Positions 22,255-35,671 of a stretch of 64,000 bases of DNA are shown in pieces. The DNA comes from Ascarosepion bandense (lineage: Eukaryota > Mollusca > Cephalopoda > Sepiida > Sepiidae), in NCBI GenBank assembly GCA_037127315.1, contig JBBBDQ010000330.1, forward strand, positions 6,331,501 to 6,395,500. Reading direction: 5' to 3'. The notes under the pieces were generated by a model. That model was not told the origin of the DNA, did not search any database, and was given only the letters and a program-made list of their open reading frames with translations. Both the position numbers and the translations under genes were made by a program. The stretch's first letter is position 1, and each line of letters starts with the position of its first letter.

Positions 22255-22320
22255 TACTTAAAAAAAATAAAATAAATAAATAATCTAAAATTATTTATTT
22301 ATTTATTTTATTTTTTTTGG
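22255..22320. repeat. A/T palindrome
   Basis: AAAATAAAATAAATAAATAA is followed after ~10 nt by TTATTTATTTATTTATTTTA, a near-perfect hairpin arm pair. Confidence 0.6.
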
Positions 22321-22437
22321 CCGACTGTATTTTAGTTACCTTGGTCTATGGGTCATACTGACTATTCAGTTGAATTTCCCACCCCCGCCTTGCATACCAC
22401 TTGATGAGACTTATAGTGTTATTTTAAACATTTATTC

Positions 22438-22920
22438 TTTGTGGCAGGCAGACAACTAGCTAGAACATTTACTTTCTGACCGTGAAGCCTGGGTTTGAAT
22501 ATCGCCATAGTCAATTTGTCAGGAACATGACTTCTTGATGTTATCAGTCTGGATGAGGTGATCCCAGCATGCAGCATTTTTGGAAAGTGCCTGAAAACCA
22601 TACCTTGAGTTGATCCAGCCTTGTAAGTGAAATTGGGAAGATGGGAACCTCTGGCAGCTGTCAATGGTTGTGCTAGCACGAATCCACAAGTCATTGTGAC
22701 TGAGGGTTTGAGCATCCTGGCCTTGTTCAGGCTGTTGTTTGCACTCTCCCAGAAACTAATATCCACTTAGCATAGATGCAGTATAAACCACAGATGGGCT
22801 CTGGGGGGTGTTGAACAAACACAATGTGCTTGAGCAGGTGTTTGCACCAGGGATTAGTTGTCTACCCGAATAGATAGGCATCCTTGGATATGAGTGACTA
22901 GCTATACTATGTGGAAAACA
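22438..22920 (+). mobile_element. SINE D (tRNA-headed, ~480 bp)
   Basis: The head has GACCGTGAAGCCTGGGTTTGAA (B-box-like GGGTTTGAATATC), then TCAATTTGTCAGGAACATGA, GATCCCAGCATGCAGCA, GGCCTTGTTCAGGCTG and a GGATATGAGTGACTAGCTAT end. Three other copies share this order. Confidence 0.72.
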
Positions 22921-23674
22921 ATTGCTTCAGGAGTTCATAATTCTCTTTCTTTTCTTTTTTGGCTACCCTCTTACTACTTTTTTATCTTGGAGAATGACTT
23001 TTTAATTTTTTTATTATTTCAATGATTTTAAGTACTTGAATATTTTTATCTTTTATCCAAGAAAACTGATTTATAATCTCTTACATATGAGAGGGTCACT
23101 GTGCCATGACTTTAATTACTTGAAACCTAACTTGATAAAAAAACCCAAAAAAACAACTTTCTAAGAAAACATCTCCAAATTCTTCAGAAACTATTAAAAC
23201 TGCTTCTCAATCAGTAATTGTATTCCTTTTATGGCTTGAAGTTATCAAATTATCAAAACATGACTCTTCAAAAAATATAAGCAGTATAGGATAAGAGAAA
23301 AAAACAAACTTTGCACATACATGCAAAAGAAAAAAAATCCTGAACATATAACTTACTTGATATCAAGATTATTTTAAAGTCTGGCACGGAGTCATGTTTG
23401 TGGATTCAAATTTTCTTTCTGTTAAACACAAATGGCCGGTTAGAAAATCCAGCTAAAATAGGTGCAAGGACAGAGAAATTATATTGGTTATATAGGAGAC
23501 TGGACTGTGAAGCTTTGACAGCTAGTCTAGAAGAACAATTTTGAATACAAACCCATGGAGAAGGCAACTGCAAATCAATTCACTTTCTCAAGAGGTCATG
23601 AAAAATCAAATAGTAAAGAGAGGAAAGCTGTGGAGAATCATAAACTATTTACTTTCTCAAGGAATATCATATCT

Positions 23675-23775
23675 TCTATATGTCCTTTCAGCATGTGAGT
23701 GATCATGGCTCTCCATTCTGTCCTTCGACTCTTTGTACAATTTGTTTTTGCTCTCCCTCTTCCAGCTGATTAGAA
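23675..23775 (-). mobile_element. short RTE-like LINE fragment
   Basis: CCTTTCAGCATGTGAGTGATCATGG resembles the complement of the LINE C-terminal block at 10,020-10,060 (MITHVLKGH region). Confidence 0.4.
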
Positions 23776-24324
23776 ATAAGAAAGCATTGTTCGATTTCCC
23801 TTTTACATGTCACTTAGTAACCCACATTTTATTCCAATGTAAAATTATCTACAAAAGAATACTACTTGCTGCAGCATTCATCTGGGATCAGTTGAGCTAT
23901 CTCTGTTAAAAGAATTTACCACATCTGGATGTACAAATTCATAAGAGTTAAAGTGTAAATTTGGGTCCACAACTAGTCCCATTCACATGTATCTGAGCAG
24001 TGATTCGGTTAGAACACTGGAACATATGGTTTCCACACCCAAACCAATTTTGTTGTACCAAGATCACAATGGTGAGACATGTGATCATGTTGCAGATCAG
24101 CAGGAGCTCATCTTCACTACTCAGATCAGGCATACAACCCCAATAAAATTTTATATTCTATTGTAGGAGTGCTGCAATAAAATAGTGAATTGTATTGTGC
24201 TTTTTTTAATACCACAATTATAATGAAAATCACTGGCCACCAATGTCAAGATTTTGCAATCAATCAATAAACATTACAGAATCAGCAAGCTTGTATAGTG
24301 GGTCTGTGCCATCTAAAATGATGG

Positions 24325-24326
<2 letters not shown>

Positions 24327-24364
<38 letters not shown>

Positions 24365-24542
24365 CAACAATATCAAGATTATATCAAGCCAGCTCATTGC
24401 ACTCAAGGGTACTTGTGTAAGAATGTAAGAGGTCTAACTCAGCATTTTAAATAAAAACATAAGAATTGACCAGTGATATCCAGTAGATTAACATGTAAAT
24501 TCTGAGTCATCTTAGACAAGATCAACAAGAGAATCATCATTC

Positions 24543-24584
<42 letters not shown>

Positions 24585-24740
24585 TCCACAAACAAACCAG
24601 TTTTGCTGTATCATAGCTCATCAGTTTGGTTAGACATCCACTTGCTTCCAGCTGGGATCAAAACTCAACTGATTTAGTATCAGCTGGAGATTCTAAATCT
24701 AAGCTGTCAGTGCATGGATGAGAGAGAAGAAATTTTAATG

Positions 24741-24795
<55 letters not shown>

Positions 24796-24933
24796 GCGAA
24801 TACAATAAGTAGTGAACAATATATATAAATATATTGTTCATGACTTGACAATATAAAAATAAAGAGCAAACACCTGGCAAGATATTTCTTGCCACATGTT
24901 TCTTGTTTTTCTCTGTGTGTGACAGGAGGGATA

Positions 24934-24973
<40 letters not shown>

Positions 24974-24975
24974 CA
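24327..24975. repeat. cluster of (AT)n microsatellites
   Basis: (AT)n tracts at 24327-24362, 24549-24576, 24746-24792 and 24931-24971. At least one is the tail of a SINE E and another lies within the GACAGGAGGG repeat, so they probably came in with retroposons. Confidence 0.7.
24575..24730 (-). mobile_element. SINE E 3' part
   Basis: TGCTGTATCATAGCTCATCAG...GCTGGGATCAAAACTC is the complement of the SINE E B-box and tail. It is flanked by (AT)n on both sides. Confidence 0.65.
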
Positions 24976-25396
24976 CACACACATAATGCCATTTATTATA
25001 AGAGAGGATGATACTTTGCCTGTTTAGCTCAAATTACAATCCAATGAGAGTAGAAACACTTGCAAACTCTTAGTAATAAGAACAAACAAAAAATAATTAA
25101 TAGGACAAGTACAGTAGAAAGATTGATGTAAAGTCTTCAGTTAGTATCTGCAGATGAATTGCTTTTGCAATTTCTCAACACTTCAGTGCCAACTCCATTT
25201 GTTGGATTCAGGCCATACAGAGATTAGGAAGGGGACATGTTAGGATAAATTAGAGCAGGAGTTTTTAACAGGAAATAATTCTGATTGCATTAGAAAAAAT
25301 TAATTTGTCTAGGAAGTTTTGCAGTGAAAATTATTTTAGCATCAATGTGAAATTGTTTGTACATGCACAAACCTCTATAGCATATCTGTACATATA

Positions 25397-26095
25397 CTAG
25401 CAGTATAACCCGACATTGCTCAGGTGTAATGAAAGCTTTAAAACTAATCCATGGTCCTGAAGCTCAGACTCTTTGGACATTGGCACGAAAGACTCAAAAG
25501 CAATAGTTGTTTCCAGTTAAAGCAAAACCTTAGATGAAAAGAAAAATGAATGAATGTAAGTCAAATTTTGATTTCCTGGTATCAATATCAAATAAGTTTT
25601 TTTTGTTGTAAACTGAATTTTGAAGGCTAAATAAGTCCTCTGAGTAAATGGTATCATGGCTGAGACTAAGAACTACAATTATACCTACTTAGAGCCAAAC
25701 CCAAAGCAAAAACTAAAATAAAAAGGCTGAAAAAAAAAAATACAGACATACAGGCAGATAAACAGACACACACACAAACATCTTGCCTTTTATATATTAT
25801 CGATTTTTTGCACTATTGTAAGAACTGCAACCTTGAAACTTCTGAATATCATTTATGTCTTTGTCTATGATGTATCAAATTTGATTAAAATCGGATCACT
25901 CCTTCTATAACTCTATTTTTTCAATTATTGATATTTATCAGGTGTACCTCGACACAAAACCTAGCCAAGAACACTCATAGACGCTTATAGTACAACTGTG
26001 TATTTTTTTTGAGAAAATCAGTTCAGCCACTTCAGAGTCTATAGGTAATGGACACGGACACACACACACATACATACAAAGTTCCATTTATACAC
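25397..26095 (-). mobile_element. non-autonomous Helitron, copy 1
   Basis: Left end CTAGCAGTATAACCCGAC is the complement of a Helitron-type 3' end (hairpin then CTAG), with A immediately outside. The body matches copies 2 and 3 (TTTGATTAAAATCGG, GGTGTACCTCGACACAAAACC, CCTAGCCAAGAACACTC). The right end is eroded by (CA)n at about 26,060-26,100. Confidence 0.7.
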
Positions 26096-26544
26096 ACACA
26101 CCTCAGGGGTAAAAAACAAACTTGCCTGAATAAATTTTGTATTACATGATCTATACATCACAAGATTATTACAAATTACCTTTGCACTCCACAATTGCAA
26201 GGATAATGGTGGCCATTTAGCTTTCAGACATTCATTTGTATGACAAACTACTTCTTGGACAACATTGGCCAAATGCTACATGTTGAAAAAATATCCTACT
26301 GCAGTAAAGTGTTATTGCAATTTGATAAAACTACAAAAGAAAAGTTTTTTTTTGTTGCATGTATCAATGTATATAAATGAATAAAAAATATCAACAATAA
26401 CATTTACTCAGTTTAGTTTATCAGGCATTAAATTACATAAAATAGCATCCCTCATACTTTACCTTGATTTCACAGTTTACCTTACGACTATCTATAAGCA
26501 TACTTACATGTTAAAATACAGAAAATCTAATAACTTATTGTTAA

Positions 26545-26614
26545 AAAAAAAAAAATATATATATATATATATGCGTGTGTGTATACATACATATATATGT
26601 GTGTGTATATATAC

Positions 26615-26650
<36 letters not shown>
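26545..26650. repeat. mixed (TA)n/(TG)n microsatellite
   Basis: ATATATATATATGCGTGTGTG...(TA)n...ATGTATGTATG. 26,096-26,880 around it holds nothing else recognised. Confidence 0.8.
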
Positions 26651-26653
<3 letters not shown>

Positions 26654-26889
26654 GTTTCTTGGCTTCACATGCCCCAGTTTATTCAAATTTTCTTAAAATC
26701 CTATGAATAACACTTTTAGATTTCCTCACACTTTGAAATATCCCCAGTTAAGAGTTTATCTTCATTATGTAACTCAACTATCAGTTTTCTAAGTATCAAT
26801 GATATCACAGATATTTTTCGCCATGCTTACAATGCAAGAGCCAGTAAAGGGCTGGTGTAATCTAGTAAAATATCCGATTTTATATTTTT

Positions 26890-27310
26890 ACTTTTTTTTA
26901 AAAAATTTTTTTTATAATCCTATCACCCCAAGCAAGGCATTTTATTGCCACTGTTTGGGGGGTGGGGGGTTACATAGGAGGAAAGTTATGAGAAATAGTG
27001 ACAAATTATAGGGGGGTCTCAGGAAGTGGGTAAGAGAAGGATGAGAATACTGATGAGAATGGAGTGGACAGAGAAAGGAGCATGAGAGAGAGGATGCAGG
27101 TTAGTGAGATAGGAGATGACTATTGACTTTACATTTAAATTCTTGGCGATTATAGCTGTCGAGAAAGCAAGTAAATGGAAGGAATTCCACAGGCGGGAAG
27201 TGCAAGAAAAGAAGCTGGTGGAGTAGAATTTGCATTTACAATTTATTGGCTTCACAGTAAAAGGTTGGGACCTAGTTGCTAATCTTGTGGCTCAAGTAAT
27301 TTTATGTATA
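26890..27310 (-). mobile_element. CR1/jockey-like LINE 3' end
   Basis: TCACCCCAAGCAAGGC lies at the left. The minus frame has STSFFSCTSRLWNSFHLLAF and NLNVKSIVI. 5'-truncated at the start of the NSFF block plus about 60 bp. Confidence 0.65.
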
Positions 27311-28061
27311 GGGGTCACCAGTGAGGCATGAAACTATGGTAAATTGCAAACACATTAAAGAACTAACCTTACGATCATGCTAAAATTACAAAATCTCAAG
27401 TTCAGGTCTCTAGAAATGATAAACTTTTTATAGTATTAATCTTAGTACCACAATATTCATTTTTAACTGTATGATCTCTTTCCTTATATGTTTATCTCTA
27501 ATTTTATTTCTATTTCATACTACAAATTGTGACCTAATTGAGATTTTTCTAAAAATTTAAGTCAAAATTCTACTTTAACAAAAAAAGCAAAACAAAAAAA
27601 AACCGAACCCTCTATTTTAATAACCACTACGCCTATGTACAGGATTTCACCATCTTTTCAAAGAACGCCAAAAATTTGTAGCCTTATACTTCACTAATAC
27701 AGATATTTTTATCCCCTACCAATTCCAGGCCAGAGTGGTAAAAAAGAAAAAAAAACCCACCACTTGGCTGGTTATGCTGTCTCACACTCCTCTCTCCTCT
27801 CTTACTTCCTTCACTCCTCTATGTATGTATGTATATATATTCAACATTGTACATCTCTAAAATTTATTTATGTCCCAAGACTCATTTTTTGTTTGATATG
27901 ATGGCCAGGCAACAACTGCCACTCACTCCTTACCAAGTGAGGCATCACTTCTCAGGAAGTTTATCCCCTTTACACTGTAAAAAATTTTCTTTTACTTAAT
28001 GCCAACTAAAATTATGGAATAAATATTGAATTAAGATTATGTATTTAATGAAAGTAAGACA
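27311..28061. other. no recognisable gene
   Basis: The missing first exon of the Cys-rich gene could lie here or further upstream, but no ATG followed by a hydrophobic run and a GT donor in phase 1 was found. Confidence 0.35.
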
Positions 28062-28450
28062 GTATTAAAAAAACAAAAATTGTTTTTTTTAAATTTCATA
28101 TTCATTGGAAAAAAAATTTTTTTTTAAGAAAATAGTGCCCTTAATATCATTCATAAATGCAATTAAAACTCTTATTTTATGTTCTAATTTGATTGCAGTT
28201 TTCAAAGTAGACTTTTGGTAAAATAAATAAAAGATAATTTTAATTTCTCTAAATTTCATAAAATTAAGTGGAGGTAACATTTATTAATTTTTTTTTCTTT
28301 TTCTGAAAGCAATTTCATTAATTTGTGAATAAGTCCTGAAAATTTCATTGAAATTTGTTAATTATTTGATTTTTGCAATAATTTTCAAATCATATAGTTT
28401 TAATGCCAAAAATTATGCTAAACTTTCCTAGACTAATCTTTGGCCCACTC
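28062..28450. repeat. AT-rich long repeat, copy 1
   Basis: It aligns by eye with 54.5-54.98 kb through TTTGTGAATAAGTCCTGAAAATTTCATT, TTATTTGATTTTTGCAA and GCCAAAAATTATGCTAAA. It ends about 90 bp before the first visible exon. Confidence 0.5.
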
Positions 28451-28538
28451 ACTGTGATGTGAAAAACCATATTTTGTCATTTCAACATCATTAAGTTTCA
28501 ATAGTTCACACAAGCTTTTCTATCTGTTATCATTTCAG

Positions 28539-28671
28539 TTTTTCTATATGATGCAGCAGTAGCAGTAGCAGCAACAGAATGTAGATATGTTGAGAGAAAA
28601 GCTCTTCAATGTGTTAAAAAACCACAAATTATTCTAGAAGGAGATGTAGAACTAGCCAAGAAATACTGCCA
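28539..28671 (+). CDS. exon (first visible) of the Cys-rich protein gene
   Basis: The acceptor is ...TTATCATTTCAG and the donor is CCA|GTAAGT. The exon is 133 nt: 2 nt finish an upstream codon, 43 codons follow, and 2 nt are carried to the next exon. It encodes the end of the signal peptide (AAVAVAATEC) and Cys 14, 24 and 43. The open phase at its start requires another coding exon upstream. Confidence 0.82.
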
Positions 28672-31600
28672 GTAAGTATTGTTTTTTATGTATCATCTTG
28701 GATATATATATCTCATTATAGACATGTTATTTTGTTGAAAAATGATTGAGATTAATTTTGCACAAAACAAGGTGGGTCTTACATTCTACAAATTTGTTTT
28801 CATATACTTCAATCTTGGCTTGAACCAAAAATTATTGAAATGAAAAACAATCACCATGTATAAACTTTTTAACATATCAAGAAATCACTCTCAATCAAGT
28901 TCTGGGGAACCTCAATATGGTATTTTTCAGCTTTGTACCAAATCTAAGCAGTGCTTAGAAAATCACTTTCACTCAAGCTCTGTAGACTTCAACTATGGAG
29001 TTTGAATGACTGATTTGATTTTTTTATGGCTTATCAACCCTATTTTGCATTTTAAGAATAATACTTTTTGTGAGTGAAACTACACATCGATTAAAAAAAA
29101 AAGATACCAGTCCCACTATTTAACCCATAGCTGAGTAGAATATTCATACCTTTCTTTACACATGAGTGAACCAACTATGGAGTATAGGGATTAAAGTCTT
29201 GACATTCTTGGCATTGCTGCCGTGGTTTCTGTAGCAGGTAGGTTTTCGGTTTTTAATTTAGAGTTGTCTTTGTCCTAGACTGGTTGACAATCAAGGTTGA
29301 AAAACCCAGTCTGCCCTACTAATTAATCTTTATCTGGGATGGGGGAGAATACCTTTTCCCACAGGTATTTGCACATAAGAAAATATATCTAATTCAAACA
29401 CTTCTCGTTATGAGATGTTACTCATTTCGTCACTCACATATTACACTTTGATTTATCTAAGTTGATAGTTCTATGATAGTTTGTTGACGGAATATTGAAA
29501 ATTATAACATTCTTACCCCTAAGGGGAATAATTTGGAGCCAGATTTTCTCTTTTTAGCAGAGAGTCCCTTTTGCTTTCTGCAATGATCAGAGACCCCCCA
29601 CCACCACAACCATAAATGCAATTACTAGTCATGTGATCTTCCGCTCCCAATAACTCCTAGTGAAAAAATTCATTACTATTATGACTAAGATTTAGATAAT
29701 CCAAAACTGTTAAAGAAGCCAACTTGGTCAAGGAAATATAGTTTCATGCTAATGATAAACAGAAACATAAGCTTGTTTTCTTAGAAAGGAGTATCTGGCA
29801 TTACTATCAGGTGAAGTTTATAAAAAAAATTCTCAAAAAAAAAAAAAAAAAACTTTCATTTTCAGGAAAACAGGTTTCTGAAGTCCAATGATAGAGGGTT
29901 TGGAGAATATGACAATCACAGAACATACTAAATAGGAGAGATAGAAAAAAATTTCCTAAGCTATAAATAATGACAGGAAGTTGTGGAGGGACTTGGCACA
30001 TAGAAAGTCTTCAAGTAATCTCCACTTTGAACCCTTTTTAATCATTGATCAGAGAAAGCAGTTGTATATAGCTGATAGTTCTGAATGAGTTCGATGTCAT
30101 ATATAACATCCACATGAGAGCCTTGATCTGACAAGGCTATTTAAGAACATGAATTTTTTTTTTATCAAGCCATATGTACTGATTTTAAAGGTTATTTTAA
30201 AGGGAGAATGAAGTGATTTTTTTTTTTAATCATTTCACCCCAAGCAAGGCAGGACTGCCATTGGTGCATAAGGGGTTACAGTGAGAGAAAGAAAAAGGTA
30301 CAAGATGTTGAAAGATAGATGAGATTCCAGTAAATAAAAGCTGGCAATTGACATTGCATTTAAACTTTTGGAGATTGTAGCTATCAAGGAAGTAAGTATA
30401 CAGGAGGGAGTTTCACAAATGGGAAGTGTAGAACTATTTTGACGGTAAAAGGGTGGGACTGAAATCTTGTAGCACTTGTAAATACATGTGGTCAGTAACC
30501 AGGAAAAAAAAGCTTGTCAGAATAGTTGCCATGAAAATACTTGCAGAAAAGACAAAAGGAAGCCATATCCCATTGGTGACAAAGTGACTGAAGGCGGGTT
30601 GTCAAGTCAGGATTGATTATATTACAGATGCTCTTTTGGATTTCGTTGAGAACCTTGAGAAGAATAGCAGGAGCACCTGACCAGATATGGCAACAGTATT
30701 CAAGTAATGTGTTTTTTGTTATTGAATGGGTTAGTTGTTGTGTTAAATGTGTTCTAATATAACCATCAGATCTCTATGATACTGAATTAATGATTCTCAA
30801 TTATATAGCTATACATTTATATTATCTGTTTTATGTCATTCTATTATTGTGCTTTTTTTTTTTTTTTTTTTTTTTTAAAATACCTGGCTTAATAAATTAT
30901 ATTTCCTTTAGCAGTAGCTAAAGAGTAAATAGTGTGAAATCTAAAGCGAGAAAAAAAAAAGTATCTCCTGACAAAACTTGAGCCTGTATCCCAAAATATT
31001 CAAATTTTAACTCTAAAATAATAGTAATAATCAAGTGGATACCAACTTAATGTTATGGTAAAAAGCACCAATAACAAAAACAAAAAAATTAATGAAGCAG
31101 CCTATTGACCTAAAGTATTGTGAAAAATTTTTTCCTCTAATCGTTTCATTCCAATCAAGGCAATAAAGCCACAAGGTGTGTGCATGTTGGGATGGGGATT
31201 ACTGAGTATGAGAGAAAAAAGAAAACCTTATTAAGGATAGAGAATAATAAAAGAACAGGAATTGAGATGACAGAAGATAATGATTGACATTGCATTTAAA
31301 TTTTTAAAGGTCAAAGTTAACTGGATGACAGTTCCACAAGCAAGAATTGCTAGAGAAGAAACTACTAGCATAGAACTTACATGTGACCATTTCAACTATA
31401 AAATTATGACTGTGCTACTAATCTAGTACTGCAATTAAATTCATAAAGTCTTGGTACCAAAAAGAAAAGCTCATCAGGACAATTACCATAAAAATATGTA
31501 TAGAAAAAGTACAGGGAAGCTATATTACAGCGATGAGAAAGTGGTGAGACTGAGATCCCAGCTCAAGACCAATAACATTGCAGATTCTTTGTATATCATC

Positions 31601-34600
31601 AAGAATTCCTAAATACATAGCTGCAATATTCAATACATGTAGACTTATATGTTGGATTCTGTTAAGAAAAATTGTGACAGTGAGTCATGTCGGAAGAGCA
31701 TCACTTTCTTGGAGTTTAGCATTGGCTATGCTGACAGAAAGCAAAAAATGTTCGCCACAAATCAAAAGATTAAGAGAGCATTTTTGTTTTCTTACCTCAT
31801 GTAACAACAGTTATTGGTTATTTTTTAGATTAGCAGCTTATTTGACGTTATGGAACCGATCAGACTAACCGTTAAACAGGAGTAAATATTAGCATCAGCA
31901 TAGATCCCAAATTGTTTTGCTCTAAATCTATCTAAACTTATTTATAAATGAAACTTGGTGTGTGTGTCCGTTACCTATAGACTCCGAAATGGCTGAACCA
32001 ATTTTCTTGAAAATTTACACAGTTGTACTATAAGCGTCTGCGAGTGTTCTTAGCTAGGTTTTGTGTTGAGGTACACCTGATAAATATCAATAATCGAAAA
32101 AATCAGGTTATAGAAGGAGTGGTCCGATTTTAATCAAATTTGATACACTCATAGACAAAGACATAAGAAATGATATTCAGAAGTTTCAAGGTTGCAGTTC
32201 TTAAAATAGTGCAAAAAATCAAATATATATAAAAGGCAAGATGTTTGTGTGTGTGTGTGTCTGTTTATCTACCTGTATGTCTGTATTTTTTTCAGCCCTT
32301 TTATTTTAGTTTTTGCTTTGGGTTTGGCTCTAAGTAGGAATAATTGTAGTTCTTAGTCTCAGCCATGATACCATTTACTCAGAGGACTTATTTAGCCTTC
32401 AAAATTCAGTTTACAACAAAAAAAACTTATTTGATAGCGATACCAGGAAATCAAAATTTGACTTACATCCATTCGTGCCAATGTTCAAAGAGTCTGAGCT
32501 CCAGGACCCTGGATTAGTTTTAAAGCTTTCATTACACCCGAGCAACGCCGGGCTATACTGCTAGTAACACCATAGTCCAGAGTCTTTTGTTCTCTTCAGA
32601 TTTGTTTTATAGCCTCCAATCAGTTGTTCAATTGACTACATTATTTTTGCTTTTTAGCACTAACATACCAGGGATAATATTTTTCTTTATGATTTCAGTG
32701 ACAATTCATGGCACCAAGCTGTTGACTGTCTCCAAGACCTCATGGATGTCTGTCCTAGTGACACCATGGAAGGCCAAAGACTACGAAAATATGTAAATGT
32801 GGATAATACAAGGAAAAGCGTTAATTATTTATGCGAGAACCTGGGTGGTATGTATCTATTGTTTTGCTTTCATCTCTTCACTCTTCCTTCATTTTTGCTC
32901 CCCTCCTATCTCCTTTTTGTTTTTGTTTTTTACCAAGAAATCATTAATCTATCATATACCTCATGTGCACATCATCCCAATACAGAGCAGTCAAACAATG
33001 TATAATATTTCAAAGCTTGTAAAATATTCTTGTAATGATACAAAATATGATTATCTCTCTTTGGTTGAGATGAATTCATGTGGGTCACATGATGGCTACT
33101 TAGTGACATCATTTTATAGTGACAGTAGATTAGTCAGCTTTCAGGAGTTAAACCAAGCATTTGCTTTTTTGCAAACGAGGGTGAGGCTATATATGCCCGT
33201 AGCTCTGTTTTCCTTTAGTAATATAGCTTCACCAGATATAAAACCTATAATCCTCATGTTGTGGGGTGGGGGGATAACTTGCTATTTCTTGCTTGAGAGG
33301 AATATGTTCTTGCTGGTGACTTAGAAGATAAATCCAGCCCATTCAAATGTAGAATCCTAAATACTACTTCTCCTGAGACAAAGAAGAATCCTCTGGCAGC
33401 TCAATTTTCTGTTACGAATTATTATAAGGGAGTCTATCTCTCCCTCTCACCATCACTCCTTCTCTCTCACTCCCTCCATTTTAATACATACATGTCATAA
33501 TTTCTCTGCATGGGAAATATGTAAATATGTGTAAATAATTTTGTATTGTACATAACTTAGCAGTATATAACTCTTTTAGAACAAAGCATGTTTGTCATTC
33601 CTTTTCTTTAAGCTATAATGTTCTATCTGGGAAATAAAGTGCTACTATATCATAAATATAATAATGTCCATAATGGGGGAAGTTAAAAGTCAGAACATTC
33701 CTTTCTTCCATAGCTTACCCATTGACTGGTCACCCCTGATATGGCATACTAACCTTTATTACTCTTATTCTAAATACCCCAGAATCATATAAATTGAGAG
33801 AAAATCTAATGTACAAGATGCCACAAGTAAAACCTCCAAAATGTTCAGCGCTTAGATATTGGACATATATCAAGTATACAACTATTTATGTATAACTCAT
33901 GATATGAAGGGTGGAATTTATTGAAATCAATACATCTCTAGCAAAAAATAAATAAATTATTGGTTGTTTTTGTTTCTTTTTCTGAGATATTATTGCTTCT
34001 CCAACATTAGAAGCCACATGAAGACTCTCTGGTCTCCCACTGTGGCCATGATGATTTTTTCAGCTAATAATGAGCAATTTTAATGTTTTATTAATGGTTT
34101 TTTTTCCTCTTTTCACAACAGCTTTTGACAAGCATTCAGGCTGCATCAAAGAGGGACACAAGGAGATCTCATTGTGCACAGACAGGGAAATGAAACGATT
34201 CAAGCAACCCAATTCAAAAGAATTGGATAAAATGGAGAGCCTTTGTCAGTAAGTCATTTGCATTGTTGATACTAAATATCTTTAAATATTCTTGCCTGAA
34301 TATTTTAGGTGAGTTATAGGAATCAGGGACACCAAGATGGATGTGCGTTGTGGTCCAGTGGATATCGGCTCGGAACGAGAAGCCGGGGAGCCGAGTTCGA
34401 ATTCCAGTTGAATCCATTGTATTCACTTACGCGCAAATACCCTTGGGAAAGGTATTAATCTGTCTCTTCCTTCCAGTTATGGGTTAAATAGCAGGACAGA
34501 TTGGGTTCTATAGCCTTGGTCGGCAACCAGTCTACCACAGAAAGCAATGGCAACCTACTGCGGGATAATCTTCTGCCCAGTCAGTCATGTCTCTTTCGAG

Positions 34601-35636
34601 ACATGATCGCCCAAGCGTGTATCGTGTATGGCACTTAACTGACTGTACTAGTTATTTGATTAGAGGTTTAACATGATTTGTCTCAAACGAATTAAGATGG
34701 GCTACAGTAAATGTCCTATAGTTACATCCGGTTTAAAATGAGCAGTTGATTTACTCATGCCAAGAAAATTACTGGAGGCTGATAAGGACAAGGAAGTACA
34801 TGAGTAATTTAAATGTTCACACAATGAATTAAATGATCTGACACAGTATTCAAAAACATTTAAAAAAAAATAGGTAAGTGTTTGTTGTTCACAGAAGGAA
34901 TATACAGTTGCATATATTCAAATGTAGATGAAGAGTTTGAAATACTAAGCTTTCTTAGATTTTTGAAAGAAAATTCATCATGCCACATATAATAAAATTG
35001 GTGAGTAATCTGAAATTGGCAAAAACTTCAAAATTGGACACATGAACAGAAACCAAACTTTTCAAATGACTTCAGACACTCATATTAATTTAATTTTTCT
35101 CCTCAAACAAAATTCTGTTTGATATAAAATAAGCTCAATACTTTCTTTTCTTACACTCTCAGTTTGTGGAACTCTTTTGTTTGCTTGCTTCTCTGATAGC
35201 TACAATCTCCAAAAGTTTAAATGCAATGTCAATTGCCATCTTCTATCTCCTTGATTTCCATCACTCTCTTATCCTTTCCTTGACATACACTGTACATTTT
35301 TTTTCCTCTCTCTCACAGTAACCCCCTGCACACCAGTGGTGGTCCTGTCTTGCTTGCTGGTAAAATGATTATTTAAAAAAAAAATTGCCTGGCTTTACTT
35401 TTTTTTTCTTTAATTTAAAGGATGAGACAGACAAGATGACTTCAGTCATATTTAGTAACTAGCAGTATAGCCCGGCATTGCTCGGGTTTAATGAAAGCTT
35501 TAAAACTAATCCATGGTCCTGGAGCTCAGACTCAGCCTAAAGAATATTTGTGTGAAGTTTGGTGAGAATCGGATAAAAATTGTGGATTTATATAAAGGAC
35601 ATACAGACAGATAAACAGAAACACGCACAAACATCT

Positions 35637-35671
<35 letters not shown>

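Larger units (their letters stand above)
28672..32698 (+). other. intron 1 of the Cys-rich protein gene (4.0 kb)
   Basis: It is filled with mobile DNA: a SINE C-like fragment about 29015-29460, an RTE-like LINE scrap about 29860-30000, two CR1-like LINE tails and a complete Helitron. 28850-29000 resembles the tRNA-like repeat at 2.3 kb. 32565-32698 shows only the acceptor tract. Confidence 0.7.

Noticed and set aside
24707..24992. Open frames with long Ile-Tyr runs (also at 3.5, 9.2 and 26.5 kb)
   Set aside because: They are translations of (AT)n and (CA)n microsatellites.
32797..33324. 175-codon open frame, the longest in the window
   Set aside because: It starts inside exon 2 in another frame and runs through the intron. 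It has no protein motif, and the true exon uses another frame with a good donor at 32848.
34340..34420. Functional tRNA gene
   Set aside because: Only A- and B-box-like words are present. No full cloverleaf could be drawn, and many dispersed copies share a common non-tRNA tail.
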